Of a stretch of 64,000 bases of DNA, positions 32,018-42,827 are shown piece by piece. The translations under genes were made by a program, and so were the position numbers. Below the pieces are notes generated by a model. That model made no database searches. It saw only the letters and a list, made by a program, of their open reading frames with translations, and was not told the origin of the DNA. The DNA comes from Pseudolactococcus reticulitermitis (GTDB lineage Bacteria > Bacillota > Bacilli > Lactobacillales > Streptococcaceae). The stretch's first letter is position 1, and each line of letters starts with the position of its first letter. The DNA lies in NCBI RefSeq assembly GCF_002260845.1, contig NZ_BEDT01000002.1, forward strand, positions 124,001 to 188,000. Reading direction: 5' to 3'.

Positions 32018-33163
32018 ATGACCATTTCAGCTGAACACTATGATGAACTCGTTGCCATTCGCCATCATCTTCACGAAAATCCTGAATTATCAGGGCAGGA
32101 ATTTGAAACGACAGCTTATATCAAAGCCTATCTGGAAAACTTGACTATTGAGATTTTGGAGACGGGCTTAAAAACCGGTCTGGTAGCGCAAGTTGGTCAG
32201 GGTGAACCAGTGATCGCCTTGCGGGCAGATATTGACGCTCTTCCGATTTTGGAAAATACAGGTCTACCGTTTGCCTCTAAAAATGCGGGTGTGATGCACG
32301 CTTGTGGGCATGATTTGCACCAAACCAGTCTGTTAGGCGCTGCTAAAGTTCTAAAACAGCGCGAAACTGAGTTAAACGGCACTGTGAAACTGATTTTCCA
32401 ACATGCTGAAGAAGCTCATTTTGGGGCAACAGACGTTTTAGCCACAGGGATTTTGTCAGATGTGCAAGCCATCATTGGCTACCACAATATGCCGACCTTA
32501 CCAGCTGGTCAGATTGGCATTCGTGAAAAAGGGGTTATGGCAGCAGTTGACCAATTTTTCGTGACCGTTACGGGTATCGGATCACATGCTGCCTATCCAC
32601 ACGAGGGGGCGGATAGCATCGTTGCGACCAGTGCGATTGTCTCAAGTCTACAGCAAATCGTGTCGCGTAACATGGATCCTCAGCGTGCTGTTGTCGTCTC
32701 CGTGACCCACATGGCGGCAGGCAATACCTGGAATGTATTACCAGACACAGCTATTTTCGAGGGAACCATTCGTAGCTTCGAGCAAGCTGATCGCGCGCTT
32801 GCCAAACAACGCTTTTATGACATTGTTGAAAATGTTGCCAATGCTTACGGCGTGACGGTCGACATTGACTGGATTTTAGGGACAAATGTGACCTATAACG
32901 ATCCAGAATTATCAGCTTTTCTATTGGATGAAACGAGCCGCTGGCATGATGATGTCGTTGTGCCTGAGCTGTCAAATGCAGGCGAAGATTTTGCGAGTTA
33001 TCAAGAGCAGATACCTGGCGTTTTTGCTTTCATTGGTAGCAATGGTCCAGGCAGTCCAGGTCTGCATTTTTCTGATATGACGGTCAAAGATGAAGCGATT
33101 CCTGTGGCGGTCGATTATTATGTCAATAATACCTTTGCGCTTTTGGAAAAGTTGGGGCAATAA
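32018..33163 (+). CDS. M20-family amidohydrolase
   Basis: A 381-residue M20D aminoacylase-type metallopeptidase. The N-terminus AIRHHLHENPELSGQEFETT, metal ligands in MHACGHDLH (about residues 92-100), acidic EEAHFGA, and GYHN are characteristic, and a dimerisation insert follows from GVMAAVDQFFVTVTG. Possible substrates are N-acyl amino acids (N-acetyl-diaminopimelate, hippurate or N-acetylcysteine derivatives); sequence alone does not choose. AAAGGA upstream. Probably co-transcribed with holA (20-base gap). Confidence 0.9.
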   Translation: MTISAEHYDELVAIRHHLHENPELSGQEFETTAYIKAYLENLTIEILETGLKTGLVAQVGQGEPVIALRADIDALPILENTGLPFASKNAGVMHACGHDLHQTSLLGAAKVLKQRETELNGTVKLIFQHAEEAHFGATDVLATGILSDVQAIIGYHNMPTLPAGQIGIREKGVMAAVDQFFVTVTGIGSHAAYPHEGADSIVATSAIVSSLQQIVSRNMDPQRAVVVSVTHMAAGNTWNVLPDTAIFEGTIRSFEQADRALAKQRFYDIVENVANAYGVTVDIDWILGTNVTYNDPELSAFLLDETSRWHDDVVVPELSNAGEDFASYQEQIPGVFAFIGSNGPGSPGLHFSDMTVKDEAIPVAVDYYVNNTFALLEKLGQ

Positions 33164-33205
33164 TCAAGTCATGACTAAAAGCAAGTCATCATCTATAAGT
33201 ATTTT

Positions 33206-33234
33206 TTGACAAAGCTGATCAAATTTGCTACAAT
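33206..33234 (+). promoter_or_regulatory. Promoter of glyQS leader
   Basis: Perfect TTGACA (33206-33211), 17-base spacer, TACAAT (33229-33234). Predicted start near 33241. Confidence 0.9.
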
Positions 33235-33240
33235 GGTTTA

Positions 33241-33389
33241 AAGCGATGAAACCAAGTGGCGCGGGTGGAGCTTGAATTGAATATGAGGGCTTGATTGATT
33301 AAAGCAATCAAGAATTCAGGTGGAACCGCGTCGATAAGGCGTCCTGATACTAGAACACGAAATGTGTCAAGTATCAGGGCGTTTTTGTG
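33241..33389 (+). ncRNA. Compact T-box leader of glyQS
   Basis: AGGTGGAACCGCG (33318-33330) is the T-box sequence that pairs with the uncharged tRNA acceptor end. After it, CCTGATACT and AGTATCAGG form the terminator stem, followed by GCGTTTTTGTG. A perfect CTTGATTG/CAATCAAG hairpin precedes the T-box. A GGC (glycine codon) lies in the first 20 bases, inside a possible CAAG/CTTG-closed loop. Only about 78 bases separate the predicted start from the T-box, much less than a normal Stem I needs, so this is a strongly reduced form. Uncharged tRNA-Gly would allow read-through into glyQ. Confidence 0.75.
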
Positions 33390-33435
33390 TTTTAGGCAAC
33401 ATTTTAAATGACAAGACAGTCATAATGGAGGAATT

Positions 33436-34383
33436 ATGTCGAACAAACTATCATTTCAAGAAATCATCCTAACACTCCAAGAATTTTGGAGCAAGCAAGG
33501 TGCCAATCTCATGCAAGCCTACGATAACGAAGTCGGTGCAGGCACCATGTCGCCCTATACTTTTTTGCGTGCCAATGGTCCAGAACCGTGGAACGCTGCC
33601 TATGTGCAGCCGTCACGTCGCCCAGCAGATGGTCGCTATGGCGAAAACCCAAATCGCCTGTTCCAACACCATCAATTCCAAGTGGTCATGAAGCCTTCGC
33701 CTAAAAATATCCAACAGCTCTACTTAGATAGCCTCGCAGCATTGGGCATTAATGCCCTAGAGCATGATATTCGCTTCGTCGAAGATAACTGGGAAAACCC
33801 GTCAATGGGTGCGGCTGGGATTGGCTGGGAAGTTTGGCTGGACGGGATGGAAGTGACGCAGTTCACGTATTTCCAACAAGTCGGCGGGATTGAAGTCGAT
33901 TCGGTGACGTCTGAGATTACCTATGGTCTCGAGCGTTTGGCGTCTTATATCCAAGAGGTTGAGTCAGTTTATGACCTTGAGTGGGGCAATGGTGTGCTTT
34001 ATGGTGATATTTTCACGGAGCCAGAGTATGAGCATTCAAAATTTGCTTTTGAGGAAATCGAAACGGATACTTTCTTGACGCTTTTTGATACCTATGAAGC
34101 GCAAGCGACGAAATTACTTGATTTGGGGCTCGTGCATCCGGCTTATGATTTCATCTTGAAATCAAGTCATACCTTTAACTTGCTAGATGCGAGTGGTGCG
34201 GTTTCTGTGACAGAGCGTGCGGGTTATTTGCACCGCGTGCGGACAATGGCGCGTCAAGTGGCGCGGACTTTCATCAATGAACGTGCGAAGCTCGGTTTCC
34301 CGCTCTTGAAAGATGCTGAACTACGCGACAAATATCTGGGAGAAAACGGCAAATACACAGAAGTTGCTGGAGGTGACAAATAA
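33436..34383 (+). CDS. glyQ: Glycyl-tRNA synthetase alpha subunit
   Basis: The 315-residue alpha chain of the bacterial tetrameric glycyl-tRNA synthetase, carrying the class II catalytic core. The family block [20 protein letters not shown] and [16 protein letters not shown] is present, along with [15 protein letters not shown] and [18 protein letters not shown] upstream. Its TAA overlaps the ATG of glyS by one base. Confidence 0.98.
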   Translation: MSNKLSFQEIILTLQEFWSKQGANLMQAYDNEVGAGTMSPYTFLRANGPEPWNAAYVQPSRRPADGRYGENPNRLFQHHQFQVVMKPSPKNIQQLYLDSLAALGINALEHDIRFVEDNWENPSMGAAGIGWEVWLDGMEVTQFTYFQQVGGIEVDSVTSEITYGLERLASYIQEVESVYDLEWGNGVLYGDIFTEPEYEHSKFAFEEIETDTFLTLFDTYEAQATKLLDLGLVHPAYDFILKSSHTFNLLDASGAVSVTERAGYLHRVRTMARQVARTFINERAKLGFPLLKDAELRDKYLGENGKYTEVAGGDK

Positions 34384-36413
34384 TGGCAAACTATTTACTT
34401 GAAATTGGCTTAGAAGAAATGCCAGCGCACCTTGTAAGTGCTGCATCTCAACAACTTGTAACGCGCGTGGCAGACTTTTTGACAGAAAACCGCGTGACCT
34501 TTGAAAGCGTCACAAAATTCTCAACACCCCGCCGCTTGGCTGTTTTGGTTAATGGTCTAGCAGATGCCTCAGCGTCAATCGATGAAGAAGTCAAAGGACC
34601 ATCAGCCAAAATCGCCAAAGATACAGAAGGCAATTGGTCAAAAGCTATCCAAGGTTTCTCACGTGGTCAAGGCGTCACACCCGATGATTTGGTCCTAAAA
34701 GGCGATTACTACTACGCCAATAAACACATCACTGGCATTGCAACAGCAGACATTTTGACCAAAATTGGTAGCGATGTCATCAGCAAAATGAACTTCTCGA
34801 CCTACATGAAGTGGGCCAACAATAACTTCCTTTTCGTTCGCCCAATCCAGTGGCTCGTCAGCTTGCTCGACACGGACCTCGTACCATTTGACCTGCTTGA
34901 CGTCACAGCGAGCAACGTGACGCACGGCCACCGGTTCTTGTTTGACGACACGATCGTTTTGGCAAATGCGTCAGATTATGAAGCAAGTCTGAAACAAGCC
35001 TTTGTCGTAGCAGATGCAGACGCTCGTAAAGCAACCATCCAAGCACAAATTGCAGCGATTGCCAAAGCCAATAGCTGGGAAATCTACCTAGAACCAAGCT
35101 TGTTAGAAGAAGTCAATAACTTAGTCGAATATCCAACAGCCTTCGTCGGTGATTTCGATGCCAAATATTTGGAAGTACCAGAAGAAGTCCTAGTCACATC
35201 CATGCGCGAACATCAACGCTATTTCGAAGTGCGTGATTTGACTGGTAACCTCCAACCACATTTCATCTCAGTCAGAAATGGGAATGCTGAGCACATCGAA
35301 AATGTTGCCAAGGGGAACCAAAAAGTCCTCGTTGCGCGTCTTGAAGATGCTGAATTTTTCTGGCGGGAAGACCAAAAACTCAAAATTGCAGATTTGGTTG
35401 AGAAACTCAAAAAAGTGACCTTCCATGAAAAAATCGGATCAGTCCATGCCCACATGGGACGTGTGAAACTGATCGCTGAGAAATTGCGTCAACAAGCCAA
35501 TTTGCCAGCTGACTATGATGTCAAACTTGACCGCGCGGCTGACATTTACAAATTTGACCTTTTAACAGGCATGGTCGGAGAATTCGATGAGTTGCAAGGA
35601 GTTATGGGGGAAAAATATGCCCTTCTTGCAGGCGAAGATGCAGCAGTTGCAGCAAGTATCCGTGAACACTATCTGCCAACATCAGCTGACGGTGCTTTGC
35701 CCCAAACTGAAATCGGTGCCGTCCTTGCTATCGCAGATAAATTAGACACGATTTTAGCCTTCTTTACCGTTGGTTTGATTCCAAGTGGGTCAAACGATCC
35801 CTATGCCCTTCGCCGTGCAACAGCAGGGATTTTACGAATTATTGAAGACCAAGACTGGGCTATTGAGCTGGATGCGCTTATTACAGAGCTTTATACGCTT
35901 GACCTGAATGGTTTTAGCTATGACCGCAAAGATGAGGTCATGACTTTCATCAATGGTCGTGTGGCTAAAATGCTTGAAGGCACAGCGCGCTATGACATCA
36001 TCGAAGCAGTTTTAGCGACTGGGTCGCTTGACGTGGCAGCCTTAAGAGCAGCAGCCCAAGCCATTGATGCGAAAACAAGCGATGCTGACTTTAAAACATC
36101 AGTCGAAAACTTGGCGCGTGTCTTTAACTTGGCAAGCAAACTCGAAATAGTGCCAGCGATTGATGAAAATCTCTTTGAAAATGCATCTGAAAAAGCCTTG
36201 TTTACAACCAACCAAGCTTTGACATTGACAGACGACAGCTCACAAAATATCAGCAATCTATTCGCTTTATCAGCACCAATCAGTGATTTCTTTGATAACA
36301 CCATGGTCATGATTGACAATCAAGCCCTTAAGAATAATCGTTTGAGCCTACTTGCGGCTATTGCAAATAAAGCAGGAAAAATCGCTGATTTCACCTTGAT
36401 TAATACCAAATAA
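34383..36413 (+). CDS. glyS: Glycyl-tRNA synthetase beta subunit
   Basis: The 676-residue beta chain, which recognises tRNA-Gly. It starts [41 protein letters not shown] and [15 protein letters not shown] are family blocks, and the C-terminal ~100 residues are the anticodon-binding-like domain ([18 protein letters not shown]). Translationally coupled to glyQ by the 1-base overlap. Full length. Confidence 0.98.
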   Translation: MANYLLEIGLEEMPAHLVSAASQQLVTRVADFLTENRVTFESVTKFSTPRRLAVLVNGLADASASIDEEVKGPSAKIAKDTEGNWSKAIQGFSRGQGVTPDDLVLKGDYYYANKHITGIATADILTKIGSDVISKMNFSTYMKWANNNFLFVRPIQWLVSLLDTDLVPFDLLDVTASNVTHGHRFLFDDTIVLANASDYEASLKQAFVVADADARKATIQAQIAAIAKANSWEIYLEPSLLEEVNNLVEYPTAFVGDFDAKYLEVPEEVLVTSMREHQRYFEVRDLTGNLQPHFISVRNGNAEHIENVAKGNQKVLVARLEDAEFFWREDQKLKIADLVEKLKKVTFHEKIGSVHAHMGRVKLIAEKLRQQANLPADYDVKLDRAADIYKFDLLTGMVGEFDELQGVMGEKYALLAGEDAAVAASIREHYLPTSADGALPQTEIGAVLAIADKLDTILAFFTVGLIPSGSNDPYALRRATAGILRIIEDQDWAIELDALITELYTLDLNGFSYDRKDEVMTFINGRVAKMLEGTARYDIIEAVLATGSLDVAALRAAAQAIDAKTSDADFKTSVENLARVFNLASKLEIVPAIDENLFENASEKALFTTNQALTLTDDSSQNISNLFALSAPISDFFDNTMVMIDNQALKNNRLSLLAAIANKAGKIADFTLINTK

Positions 36414-36444
36414 TCAAAATGAAAGCGCAGAAAGGAGGAAACAA

Positions 36445-36687
36445 ATGGTAACACCTCAAGATATTGCACGGATTAATGAACTCGCCCGCAAGAAAAAAGC
36501 GGAAGGACTCACAGAAGCTGAGAAAGTCGAGCAAGCTGAACTCCGCCAAGCCTATATTTCTGGCGTTAAATCGAGCTTGCGCCACCATGTCGAGTCAATC
36601 AAGGTCGTAGACCCAGATGGTAATGACATCACGCCTGAAAAAGCAAAAAAAGCGCAATTTGATAAGGGATTGCGCGATACCTTATAA
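36445..36687 (+). CDS. DUF896 protein
   Basis: An 80-residue protein of the DUF896 (YnzC-like) family: helical hairpin [24 protein letters not shown] followed by [20 protein letters not shown], and a conserved [11 protein letters not shown]. Function not established; the Bacillus relative is a small SOS-associated cytosolic protein. AAAGGAGG site. Probably the last gene of the glyQS transcript. Confidence 0.92.
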   Translation: MVTPQDIARINELARKKKAEGLTEAEKVEQAELRQAYISGVKSSLRHHVESIKVVDPDGNDITPEKAKKAQFDKGLRDTL

Positions 36688-36701
36688 AAAATCACGTAAA
36701 A

Positions 36702-36737
36702 TGGGTGCTGGAAGTCATTTCTGGCACTTTTTTTGTT
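36702..36737 (+). terminator. Terminator after DUF896 gene
   Basis: GTGCTGGAA / TTTCTGGCAC imperfect stem then TTTTTTTG. The remainder of 36738-36894 shows no gene or clear motif. Confidence 0.75.
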
Positions 36738-36894
36738 AGATAAGACTTGATGGGCACTAAGCTGTGAGTAGACCACTTCTGATTTTCTGAAGATAGCAAT
36801 ACGTGAGACTGTAAGATTGACGGATTTCTTAGATGTTCAGCTATTCAAAGTGGAAAAATTAACGATTTTATCCTGAAAAATCTGTTGAAAAGTG

Positions 36895-36903
36895 TGATAT
36901 AAT
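36895..36903 (+). promoter_or_regulatory. tkt promoter (extended -10)
   Basis: TGATATAAT with TATAAT at 36898-36903. No good -35 at 17 bases. Confidence 0.6.
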
Positions 36904-36939
36904 GACTATATCTCATGAAAAATGAAAGGCTTTCCAAAC

Positions 36940-38931
36940 ATGACTTTTGACAACACTGATCAACTTGCGGTCAATGCGATTCGCACCCTGTCTATTGATG
37001 CCATCCAAAAGGCAAATTCAGGTCATCCTGGACTTCCGATGGGGGCTGCACCGATGGCTTACGTCCTTTGGAGTAAGTTTTTGAATGTCAATCCTTTGAC
37101 ACACCGTGATTGGTCAAACCGTGACCGTTTTGTCCTCTCTGCAGGCCATGGCTCTGCCATGCTCTACTCGCTCTTGCACTTGGCAGGCTATGATGTCTCG
37201 ATTGATGACCTTAAAAACTTCCGTCAATGGCAAAGTAAAACACCGGGGCATCCAGAAGTGGATTGGACAGATGGTGTTGAAGCAACAACTGGGCCACTAG
37301 GTCAAGGGATTGCTAACGCTGTTGGTTTGGCCATGGCTGAAGCCCATCTGGCTGCGACTTATAACCGTCCGGGTTACGAAATCGTTGACCATTATACTTA
37401 CGCGCTCAATGGTGATGGCGATTTGATGGAGGGTGTTTCGCAAGAAGCCGCATCCCTCGCAGCTCAGCTTAAATTAGGCAAGCTTGTTTTGTTATACGAT
37501 AGTAACGATATTTCCTTGGACGGACCAACGTCAAAATCATTCCCGGATGATATTAAAATGCGTTTCGAGGCATATGGCTGGCAACATATTTTGGTCAAAG
37601 ATGGCAACGATTTAGAAGAAATTGAAGCAGCGATTACGCGTGCCAAGGCTGAAACTGACAAACCAACGATTATCGAAGTGAAAACAATCATTGGCTTCGG
37701 TGCTGAAAAACAAGGCACATCAGGTGTTCATGGCGCGCCATTAGGCACAGACGGTGTTGCATTTGCCAAGAAAAATTACGGTTGGGATTACCCTGACTTT
37801 ACAGTCCCTGCAGAAGTGAATCAACGTTTCCTTGAAACGCTACGTGCGCGTGGCGAAAGCCTTGAGCAAGTTTGGCGCGAAACTTTTGATGCCTATGCTA
37901 AAGATTATCCTGAGTTGGCCAAACAATATGCGGATGCCTTTAGTAATGTCACACCTGAGCTTGACTTGCCTAAGTATGAGCTTGGTACATCAGCTGCTAG
38001 CCGTGTGACGTCACAAGAAACGATTCAAAAATTATCAGCACAAATGCCAAACCTTTGGGGTGGCTCGGCTGACCTTTCTGCCTCAAATAATACCATGGTC
38101 AAAGTCGAAAGCGATTTTGAAGCTGGTAATTACGCCGGTCGCAACATCTGGTTTGGTGTGCGTGAATTTGCTATGGCAGCAGCTATGAATGGGATTGCCC
38201 TTCATGGTGGGACACGTGTTTATGGTGGGACTTTCTTTGTCTTCTCAAACTACCTCTTGCCAGCTGTTCGGATGGCTGCCTTGCAAGATATCCCTACCGT
38301 TTACGTCTTGACACATGATTCAATCGCTGTCGGTGAAGATGGTCCAACGCATGAACCAGTTGAACAATTGGCAAGTGTGCGTTCAATGCCAAACCTTAAC
38401 GTCATTCGTCCTGCTGATGGCAATGAAGTGATTGCAGCATGGCGTCGTGCAGTAACTGAAACGAAACGCCCAACGGCTTTGATTTTGACCCGTCAAAACT
38501 TGCCAGTCTTACCTTATACAGCCGAATTGGCTGAAGCAGGTGTCAATCGTGGTGCTTACATCATTTCACCTGAGCAAAAAGCTGTTGCTCTTGATGGCAT
38601 CATCATCGCAACAGGTAGCGAAGTGAAACTTGCCATTGACACACAAGCAGAACTTGCCAAAGAAGGGACGAACGTGCGCGTCGTCTCAATGCCAGCACAA
38701 AATATCTTTGATGAACAATCTGCTGATTATCAAGAAGAAATTTTACCCCTTGCCGTGACGAAACGGATGGTTATCGAAGCCGGTTCAAGCTTTGGTTGGG
38801 GTAAATATATCGGACTTTCTGGTAAAACTTTAACGATTGATACTTGGGGCGCATCTGCACCGGGCGATAAAGTCTTCCAAGAATATGGTTTTACAGTGGA
38901 AAATGCTGTGAACATTTATCGTTCATTGTAA
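36940..38931 (+). CDS. tkt: Transketolase
   Basis: A 663-residue thiamine-diphosphate enzyme moving two-carbon units between sugar phosphates in the pentose phosphate pathway. Evidence: [50 protein letters not shown], the ThDP motif [13 protein letters not shown]..., and [20 protein letters not shown]. Start 36940 ([15 protein letters not shown]) matches the family start; ATG 36922 would add 6 residues. Monocistronic with its own promoter and terminator. Confidence 0.97.
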   Translation: MTFDNTDQLAVNAIRTLSIDAIQKANSGHPGLPMGAAPMAYVLWSKFLNVNPLTHRDWSNRDRFVLSAGHGSAMLYSLLHLAGYDVSIDDLKNFRQWQSKTPGHPEVDWTDGVEATTGPLGQGIANAVGLAMAEAHLAATYNRPGYEIVDHYTYALNGDGDLMEGVSQEAASLAAQLKLGKLVLLYDSNDISLDGPTSKSFPDDIKMRFEAYGWQHILVKDGNDLEEIEAAITRAKAETDKPTIIEVKTIIGFGAEKQGTSGVHGAPLGTDGVAFAKKNYGWDYPDFTVPAEVNQRFLETLRARGESLEQVWRETFDAYAKDYPELAKQYADAFSNVTPELDLPKYELGTSAASRVTSQETIQKLSAQMPNLWGGSADLSASNNTMVKVESDFEAGNYAGRNIWFGVREFAMAAAMNGIALHGGTRVYGGTFFVFSNYLLPAVRMAALQDIPTVYVLTHDSIAVGEDGPTHEPVEQLASVRSMPNLNVIRPADGNEVIAAWRRAVTETKRPTALILTRQNLPVLPYTAELAEAGVNRGAYIISPEQKAVALDGIIIATGSEVKLAIDTQAELAKEGTNVRVVSMPAQNIFDEQSADYQEEILPLAVTKRMVIEAGSSFGWGKYIGLSGKTLTIDTWGASAPGDKVFQEYGFTVENAVNIYRSL

Positions 38932-38963
38932 AATTGTCAACTATAATTTAACGACTAAAAAAC

Positions 38964-39000
38964 TGTGATTATCAAATGATGACAGTTTTTTTGCTGTCAT
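38964..39000 (+). terminator. tkt terminator
   Basis: AAAAAACTGT ... ACAGTTTTTTT, with ATCA/TGAT pairing inside the loop. Confidence 0.88.
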
Positions 39001-39034
39001 AAAATAACTTGTTTTTGTTATTTAAACCTATCAG

Positions 39035-39063
39035 TTGTTAAAACATCAAAAGTAGTTTATAAT
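39035..39063 (+). promoter_or_regulatory. Promoter of amino acid permease
   Basis: TTGTTA (39035-39040), 17-base spacer, TATAAT (39058-39063). The leader contains the hairpin CGGAA-CCGC-TTCCG (39074-39087), too short to name as a riboswitch. Confidence 0.75.
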
Positions 39064-39120
39064 AATGATTTAGCGGAACCGCTTCCGACAAAAACTGCGA
39101 GCGGCGAAAATAGGAGACAA

Positions 39121-40482
39121 ATGAAACAAGAAAAAACGCGCAAATTTGGCCTTTTGATGTCAATTGCGATGATTATAGGGATTGTAATTGGTTCAGGGAT
39201 TTTTTTCAAGGCTGACGATATCCTCATGCAAACCAATGGTAATGTGATGATGGGCTGTCTTGTCCTGTTATTAGGGGCGCTTGGGATTATTTTTGGTGGC
39301 ATCACCATCTCAGAATGGGCGAAGTTGACAGATGATGCGGGCGGACTTATTTCTTATGCTGAAAAAGCATTTGGGAAACTGTTTGCCTTTTTACTGGGCT
39401 GGTTTCAGAGTACCGTTTATTTTCCAGCGCTCGTTGCGATTGTTGCCTTTGTGGCAGCCAACTATACCTTGGCACTTTTTCCTTTCTTAGGCAGCTCTAA
39501 ATCTGGTATCTGGTTGATGACGATTGTTTATTTAGTGATTATTTATGTCATGAATCTCTTGTCAAGTAAATTATCAGAGATTTTCCAGACATCAGCCATG
39601 TTTATTAAGCTGATTCCTTTATTTTTGATTGCCGTTTGTGGTTTGATTTTTGGGGACCCTCAAGAGCTTTCATCACATGCCATTACCTTGCCAATCGTGC
39701 TATCCTCGACAGGCGCTATCGTCGCTGTTGCCTTTTCTTATGATGGGTGGGCTGTTGCCCCGTCCATTGGGCATGAAATCAAAAACTCGAAACGCAATTT
39801 ACCCTTGGCACTCATCATCAGTCCACTCATTATCTTGGCAGTCTACGTCAGCTATTTTGTCGGCATTTCCCTGATAATCGGACCGGCAGAAATCATGAAA
39901 ATGGGCGATTTAGCCTTTTCAGCGGCGGCTGGGCGTTTATTTGGTCCGGTGGGGCAGAAGCTCATGCTAATTGCGGTCATCATTTCTGTTTTGGGCACGC
40001 TAAATGGTCTGGTCGTCGCGAATATTCGTGCGCCCTATTTCCTAGCTTTGCGTCAAGAGTTGCCTTATAGCCATAAAATCGGTGTCCTCCATCCGAAATT
40101 TAACCTGTCCATCCTATCAACGCTGATGAGTTTTATCGTGAGTTTGATTTGGCTGGGTATTCACTACTTGTCGCTGACAGTGCCGACTATCAGCCAGCTT
40201 GGGATTGATATTTCGGCCATTCCCATCGTGATTATGTATATGTTCTATACCGGCTTGTATGTCGGCGTGATCATGCGCACAGCCAAAGGCCTGATTCAAA
40301 GTAAACTTCTCGGCTATGTCTGTCCGATACTTGCGATTTTAGGCGCTTTCATGATTTTATACGGCGGCTTAACCGCCGCCAATGGTGTGATTTATTTGAT
40401 TGTATCAGGTTTGATTTTGGTCAGTGGATTAGGGCTCTATCAATGTGTCGTTTGCAAGAAACCTAGAAATAGTGTATCATAG
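39121..40482 (+). CDS. APC-family amino acid permease
   Basis: A 453-residue transporter with about 12 hydrophobic segments. The first helix carries the substrate-binding GSGIFF motif (IGIVIGSGIFFKADDIL), and the LAT/SteT-like pattern continues (GGLISYAEKAFGKLFAFLLGW; VAFSYDGWAVAPSIGHEIKN). Probably an amino acid/amino acid exchanger, perhaps for Ser/Thr or similar neutral substrates. AGGAGA before ATG. The 3' end contains the promoter of the next RNA. Confidence 0.9.
   Translation: MKQEKTRKFGLLMSIAMIIGIVIGSGIFFKADDILMQTNGNVMMGCLVLLLGALGIIFGGITISEWAKLTDDAGGLISYAEKAFGKLFAFLLGWFQSTVYFPALVAIVAFVAANYTLALFPFLGSSKSGIWLMTIVYLVIIYVMNLLSSKLSEIFQTSAMFIKLIPLFLIAVCGLIFGDPQELSSHAITLPIVLSSTGAIVAVAFSYDGWAVAPSIGHEIKNSKRNLPLALIISPLIILAVYVSYFVGISLIIGPAEIMKMGDLAFSAAAGRLFGPVGQKLMLIAVIISVLGTLNGLVVANIRAPYFLALRQELPYSHKIGVLHPKFNLSILSTLMSFIVSLIWLGIHYLSLTVPTISQLGIDISAIPIVIMYMFYTGLYVGVIMRTAKGLIQSKLLGYVCPILAILGAFMILYGGLTAANGVIYLIVSGLILVSGLGLYQCVVCKKPRNSVS
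40452..40480 (+). promoter_or_regulatory. Promoter of asd-type RNA
   Basis: TTGCAA (40452-40457), 17-base spacer, TATCAT (40475-40480), inside the last codons of the permease gene. Predicted start near 40487. Confidence 0.7.
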
Positions 40483-40486
40483 TCTT

Positions 40487-40663
40487 ATGCGATGAGTCGA
40501 TTTGGAACGCAAGTTCCTTATTTACGCGACGGATAATTGGGGCATAGCCCGTCAAGGATTGATGAATTATGACTTGCGAGTGTGAACCTTTCAAGTCTAT
40601 GCCTAGCATACCGTATCAGATTCTGGCAAGATTTTCTTGTCAGGGTCTTTTTTTTTCAAACGA
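40487..40663 (+). ncRNA. asd RNA motif-like small RNA
   Basis: A gene-free, structured interval directly upstream of asd. It has its own promoter, internal pairing (GGAACGCAAGTTCC; GACGG...CCCGTC), and an intrinsic terminator, TCTGGCAAGA / TCTTGTCAGG region followed by nine T. The total of about 175 bases and the location agree with the asd RNA motif described upstream of asd in Streptococcaceae, thought to act as an independent small RNA. A covariance-model search was not possible here. Confidence 0.6.
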
Positions 40664-40770
40664 AACATGATAGAATAGATGAATGATAAATTTTTAGAAA
40701 ATTCAAACGAAATCAAAAAAATGAGCCGTATTTAGCATTGCGGTTGATAAACTAGATTAGGAGATACCCC

Positions 40771-41853
40771 ATGTCAAAAGAATATGTTGTTGCAGTTGTT
40801 GGCGCCACAGGTGCTGTCGGAAGTCGCATGATTGAAATGCTTGAATCATCGACTCTTCCCATTAAACAAGTGCGCTTGTTTGCGACCATTCGTTCGGCTG
40901 GCAAAATCTTGACCTTTAAAGGTCAAAACATCACCGTTGAAGAAACGACTGAAAACTCATTTGAAGGGATTGATATCGCCCTCTTTTCAGCAGGTGGTGG
41001 CGTCTCTGCCAAGTTTGCGCCTTACGCCGTTAAAGCAGGTGCTGTCGTTGTTGATAATACCTCAAACTTCCGTATGAATCCAGACGTGCCACTTGTCGTA
41101 CCAGAAGTGAATGCCCATGCGCTAGACGCGCACAATGGAATCATCGCTTGTCCAAACTGTTCGACAATTCAGATGATGGTGGCACTCGAGCCGATTCGCC
41201 AACAGTTTGGTCTGGAGCGCATTATCGTTTCAACGTATCAAGCCGTGTCTGGCGCTGGCGCAAAAGCCATTGCTGAAACAGAACGCGAAATCAAAGCCGT
41301 GGTCAATGATAAGGTCAATCCTAAAGATGTTCAAGCCGACATTTTACCAGCAGGTGGCGATAAGAAACATTATCCGATTGCCTTTAACGCCCTACCACAA
41401 ATTGACGTTTTCACTGACAATGACTATACCTATGAAGAAATGAAAATGACCAACGAAACCAAGAAAATTATGGAGGACGATAGCATTGCTGTTTCGGCAA
41501 CTTGTGTTCGGATTCCAGTCATCTTGGCACATTCAGAGTCAGTCTATATCGAAACCAAAGCAATCGCACCGATTGATCAAGTCAAAACAGCAATTTCAGC
41601 CTTTCCGGGTGCTGTTTTAGAAGATGATCCAAGCCAACAACTCTACCCACAAGCCGTCAACGCTGCGGGTCATCGTGAAACATTTGTTGGTCGTATTCGG
41701 AAAGATTTGGATGCTGAAAAAGGCATTCACATGTGGGTTGTGTCAGATAACTTGCTCAAAGGTGCTGCTTGGAATTCTGTCCAAATCGCTGAAACCTTGC
41801 ACGAACGTGGCTTGGTTCGCGCAACAGAAGACTTAAAGTTTGAATTGAAATAA
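40771..41853 (+). CDS. asd: Aspartate-semialdehyde dehydrogenase
   Basis: A 360-residue NADPH-dependent enzyme reducing aspartyl phosphate on the way to lysine, diaminopimelate, threonine and methionine. It starts [20 protein letters not shown] (Rossmann). The catalytic cysteine is in [12 protein letters not shown], and [11 protein letters not shown] and [15 protein letters not shown] follow. A second promoter with extended -10 TGATAGAAT (about 40669-40677) lies after the small RNA. AGGAG site. A strong terminator follows. Confidence 0.97.
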   Translation: MSKEYVVAVVGATGAVGSRMIEMLESSTLPIKQVRLFATIRSAGKILTFKGQNITVEETTENSFEGIDIALFSAGGGVSAKFAPYAVKAGAVVVDNTSNFRMNPDVPLVVPEVNAHALDAHNGIIACPNCSTIQMMVALEPIRQQFGLERIIVSTYQAVSGAGAKAIAETEREIKAVVNDKVNPKDVQADILPAGGDKKHYPIAFNALPQIDVFTDNDYTYEEMKMTNETKKIMEDDSIAVSATCVRIPVILAHSESVYIETKAIAPIDQVKTAISAFPGAVLEDDPSQQLYPQAVNAAGHRETFVGRIRKDLDAEKGIHMWVVSDNLLKGAAWNSVQIAETLHERGLVRATEDLKFELK

Positions 41854-41888
41854 ATGATTAAAAAAGTTGGGATAAAAGTCCTTTAAGC

Positions 41889-41929
41889 AATAGGCTATGA
41901 ACATCGAAAATGTTCATAGCCTATTTTTT
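41889..41929 (+). terminator. asd terminator
   Basis: AATAGGCTATGAACAT / ATGTTCATAGCCTATT around CGAAA, then T-run. 16-bp perfect stem. Confidence 0.95.
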
Positions 41930-41987
41930 GTGATTTAATCTGAACATTTGACTTTATTTTACGTATAGGGGAGTAGGAGGAGATCAG

Positions 41988-42713
41988 ATGAAAAAATTAA
42001 TGATGCCTTTATTTCTAGGATTGCTGTTCATCGGGCAGCTATCAGTGGCACAAGCACTTGACATTGAAGAAAATCCATTTTTACAAGCGAGCGATGAAAA
42101 ATTAGTTAAAGTGAATCTAGATGAGACAACTTTAACCGTATTTTTGATTGACACATCCCGAACGATGAGAGGGAATGGGATTCAAACAACGATTAATCTC
42201 ATCAATCGTTTTGCAACCGAGAGCGATGAAACGACGATTTCAGTTATCAGTTATGATGATGAAAGTCGGACGATTATTGAACCGACAAAGGATAGCGCAG
42301 CCATTCAGGAAAAGCTCACCACCATTACTTGTCAAGGGAAAAGTGATTTAACTGCTGGCTTGAAAACGGTGGGGAAACTTGTAGAAAGCAAACAATTTAC
42401 CAAAACTAATCTCATTCTTATCAGTGACAATGCCCCAACATCTGGCGAAATGTTACAAAAAGGCACTTATAAAAGCAAAGATATTTATTCATATAAGTTT
42501 GCCAATGCGGCAGATGATTTTTCAAAAGTGCTAAAGTCAGCAAAAGTGTCGATTAGAACACTGGTTTTTATGGATCATGTGGCTAATACGACCAAAGATT
42601 TTACCCAGCGTTTTTTTGAAAATATTCAAAATGACGGTTTTGTCGATATCTCTCAAGGGATTGAGTATCTATTTGAATATAGAGAGCCAGATCAAACGCT
42701 TTTATCTGGCTAA
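41988..42713 (+). CDS. Secreted vWA-domain protein, N-terminal part of a split gene
   Basis: 241 residues ending at TAA 42711-42713. A cleavable signal peptide (MKKLMMPLFLGLLFIGQLSV, AQA site) is followed by a von Willebrand A domain: MIDAS-like DTSRTM near residue 52, LTAGL, and ISDNAPTSG. The same frame remains open after the TAA up to 44393, where a lipase-like domain lies. Original form was therefore probably one about 800-residue protein. Strong AGGAGGAG site. AT-rich compared with asd and dapA on either side, which suggests transfer. Confidence 0.75.
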   Translation: MKKLMMPLFLGLLFIGQLSVAQALDIEENPFLQASDEKLVKVNLDETTLTVFLIDTSRTMRGNGIQTTINLINRFATESDETTISVISYDDESRTIIEPTKDSAAIQEKLTTITCQGKSDLTAGLKTVGKLVESKQFTKTNLILISDNAPTSGEMLQKGTYKSKDIYSYKFANAADDFSKVLKSAKVSIRTLVFMDHVANTTKDFTQRFFENIQNDGFVDISQGIEYLFEYREPDQTLLSG

Positions 42714-42827
42714 TTTAACTATGGTGTCGCCGTTGAAGATCGCAGTGGTAAGCGTGATGCCAGCACGCAATTTTACTATACAGATGACTATTTTAAACAG
42801 TCCAGTTATACGACACAAACGCAAGGA

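Noticed and set aside
42711-42713. Programmed recoding of the TAA as selenocysteine or pyrrolysine
   Set aside because: Those use TGA or TAG, not TAA, and no downstream stem-loop of that kind is seen.
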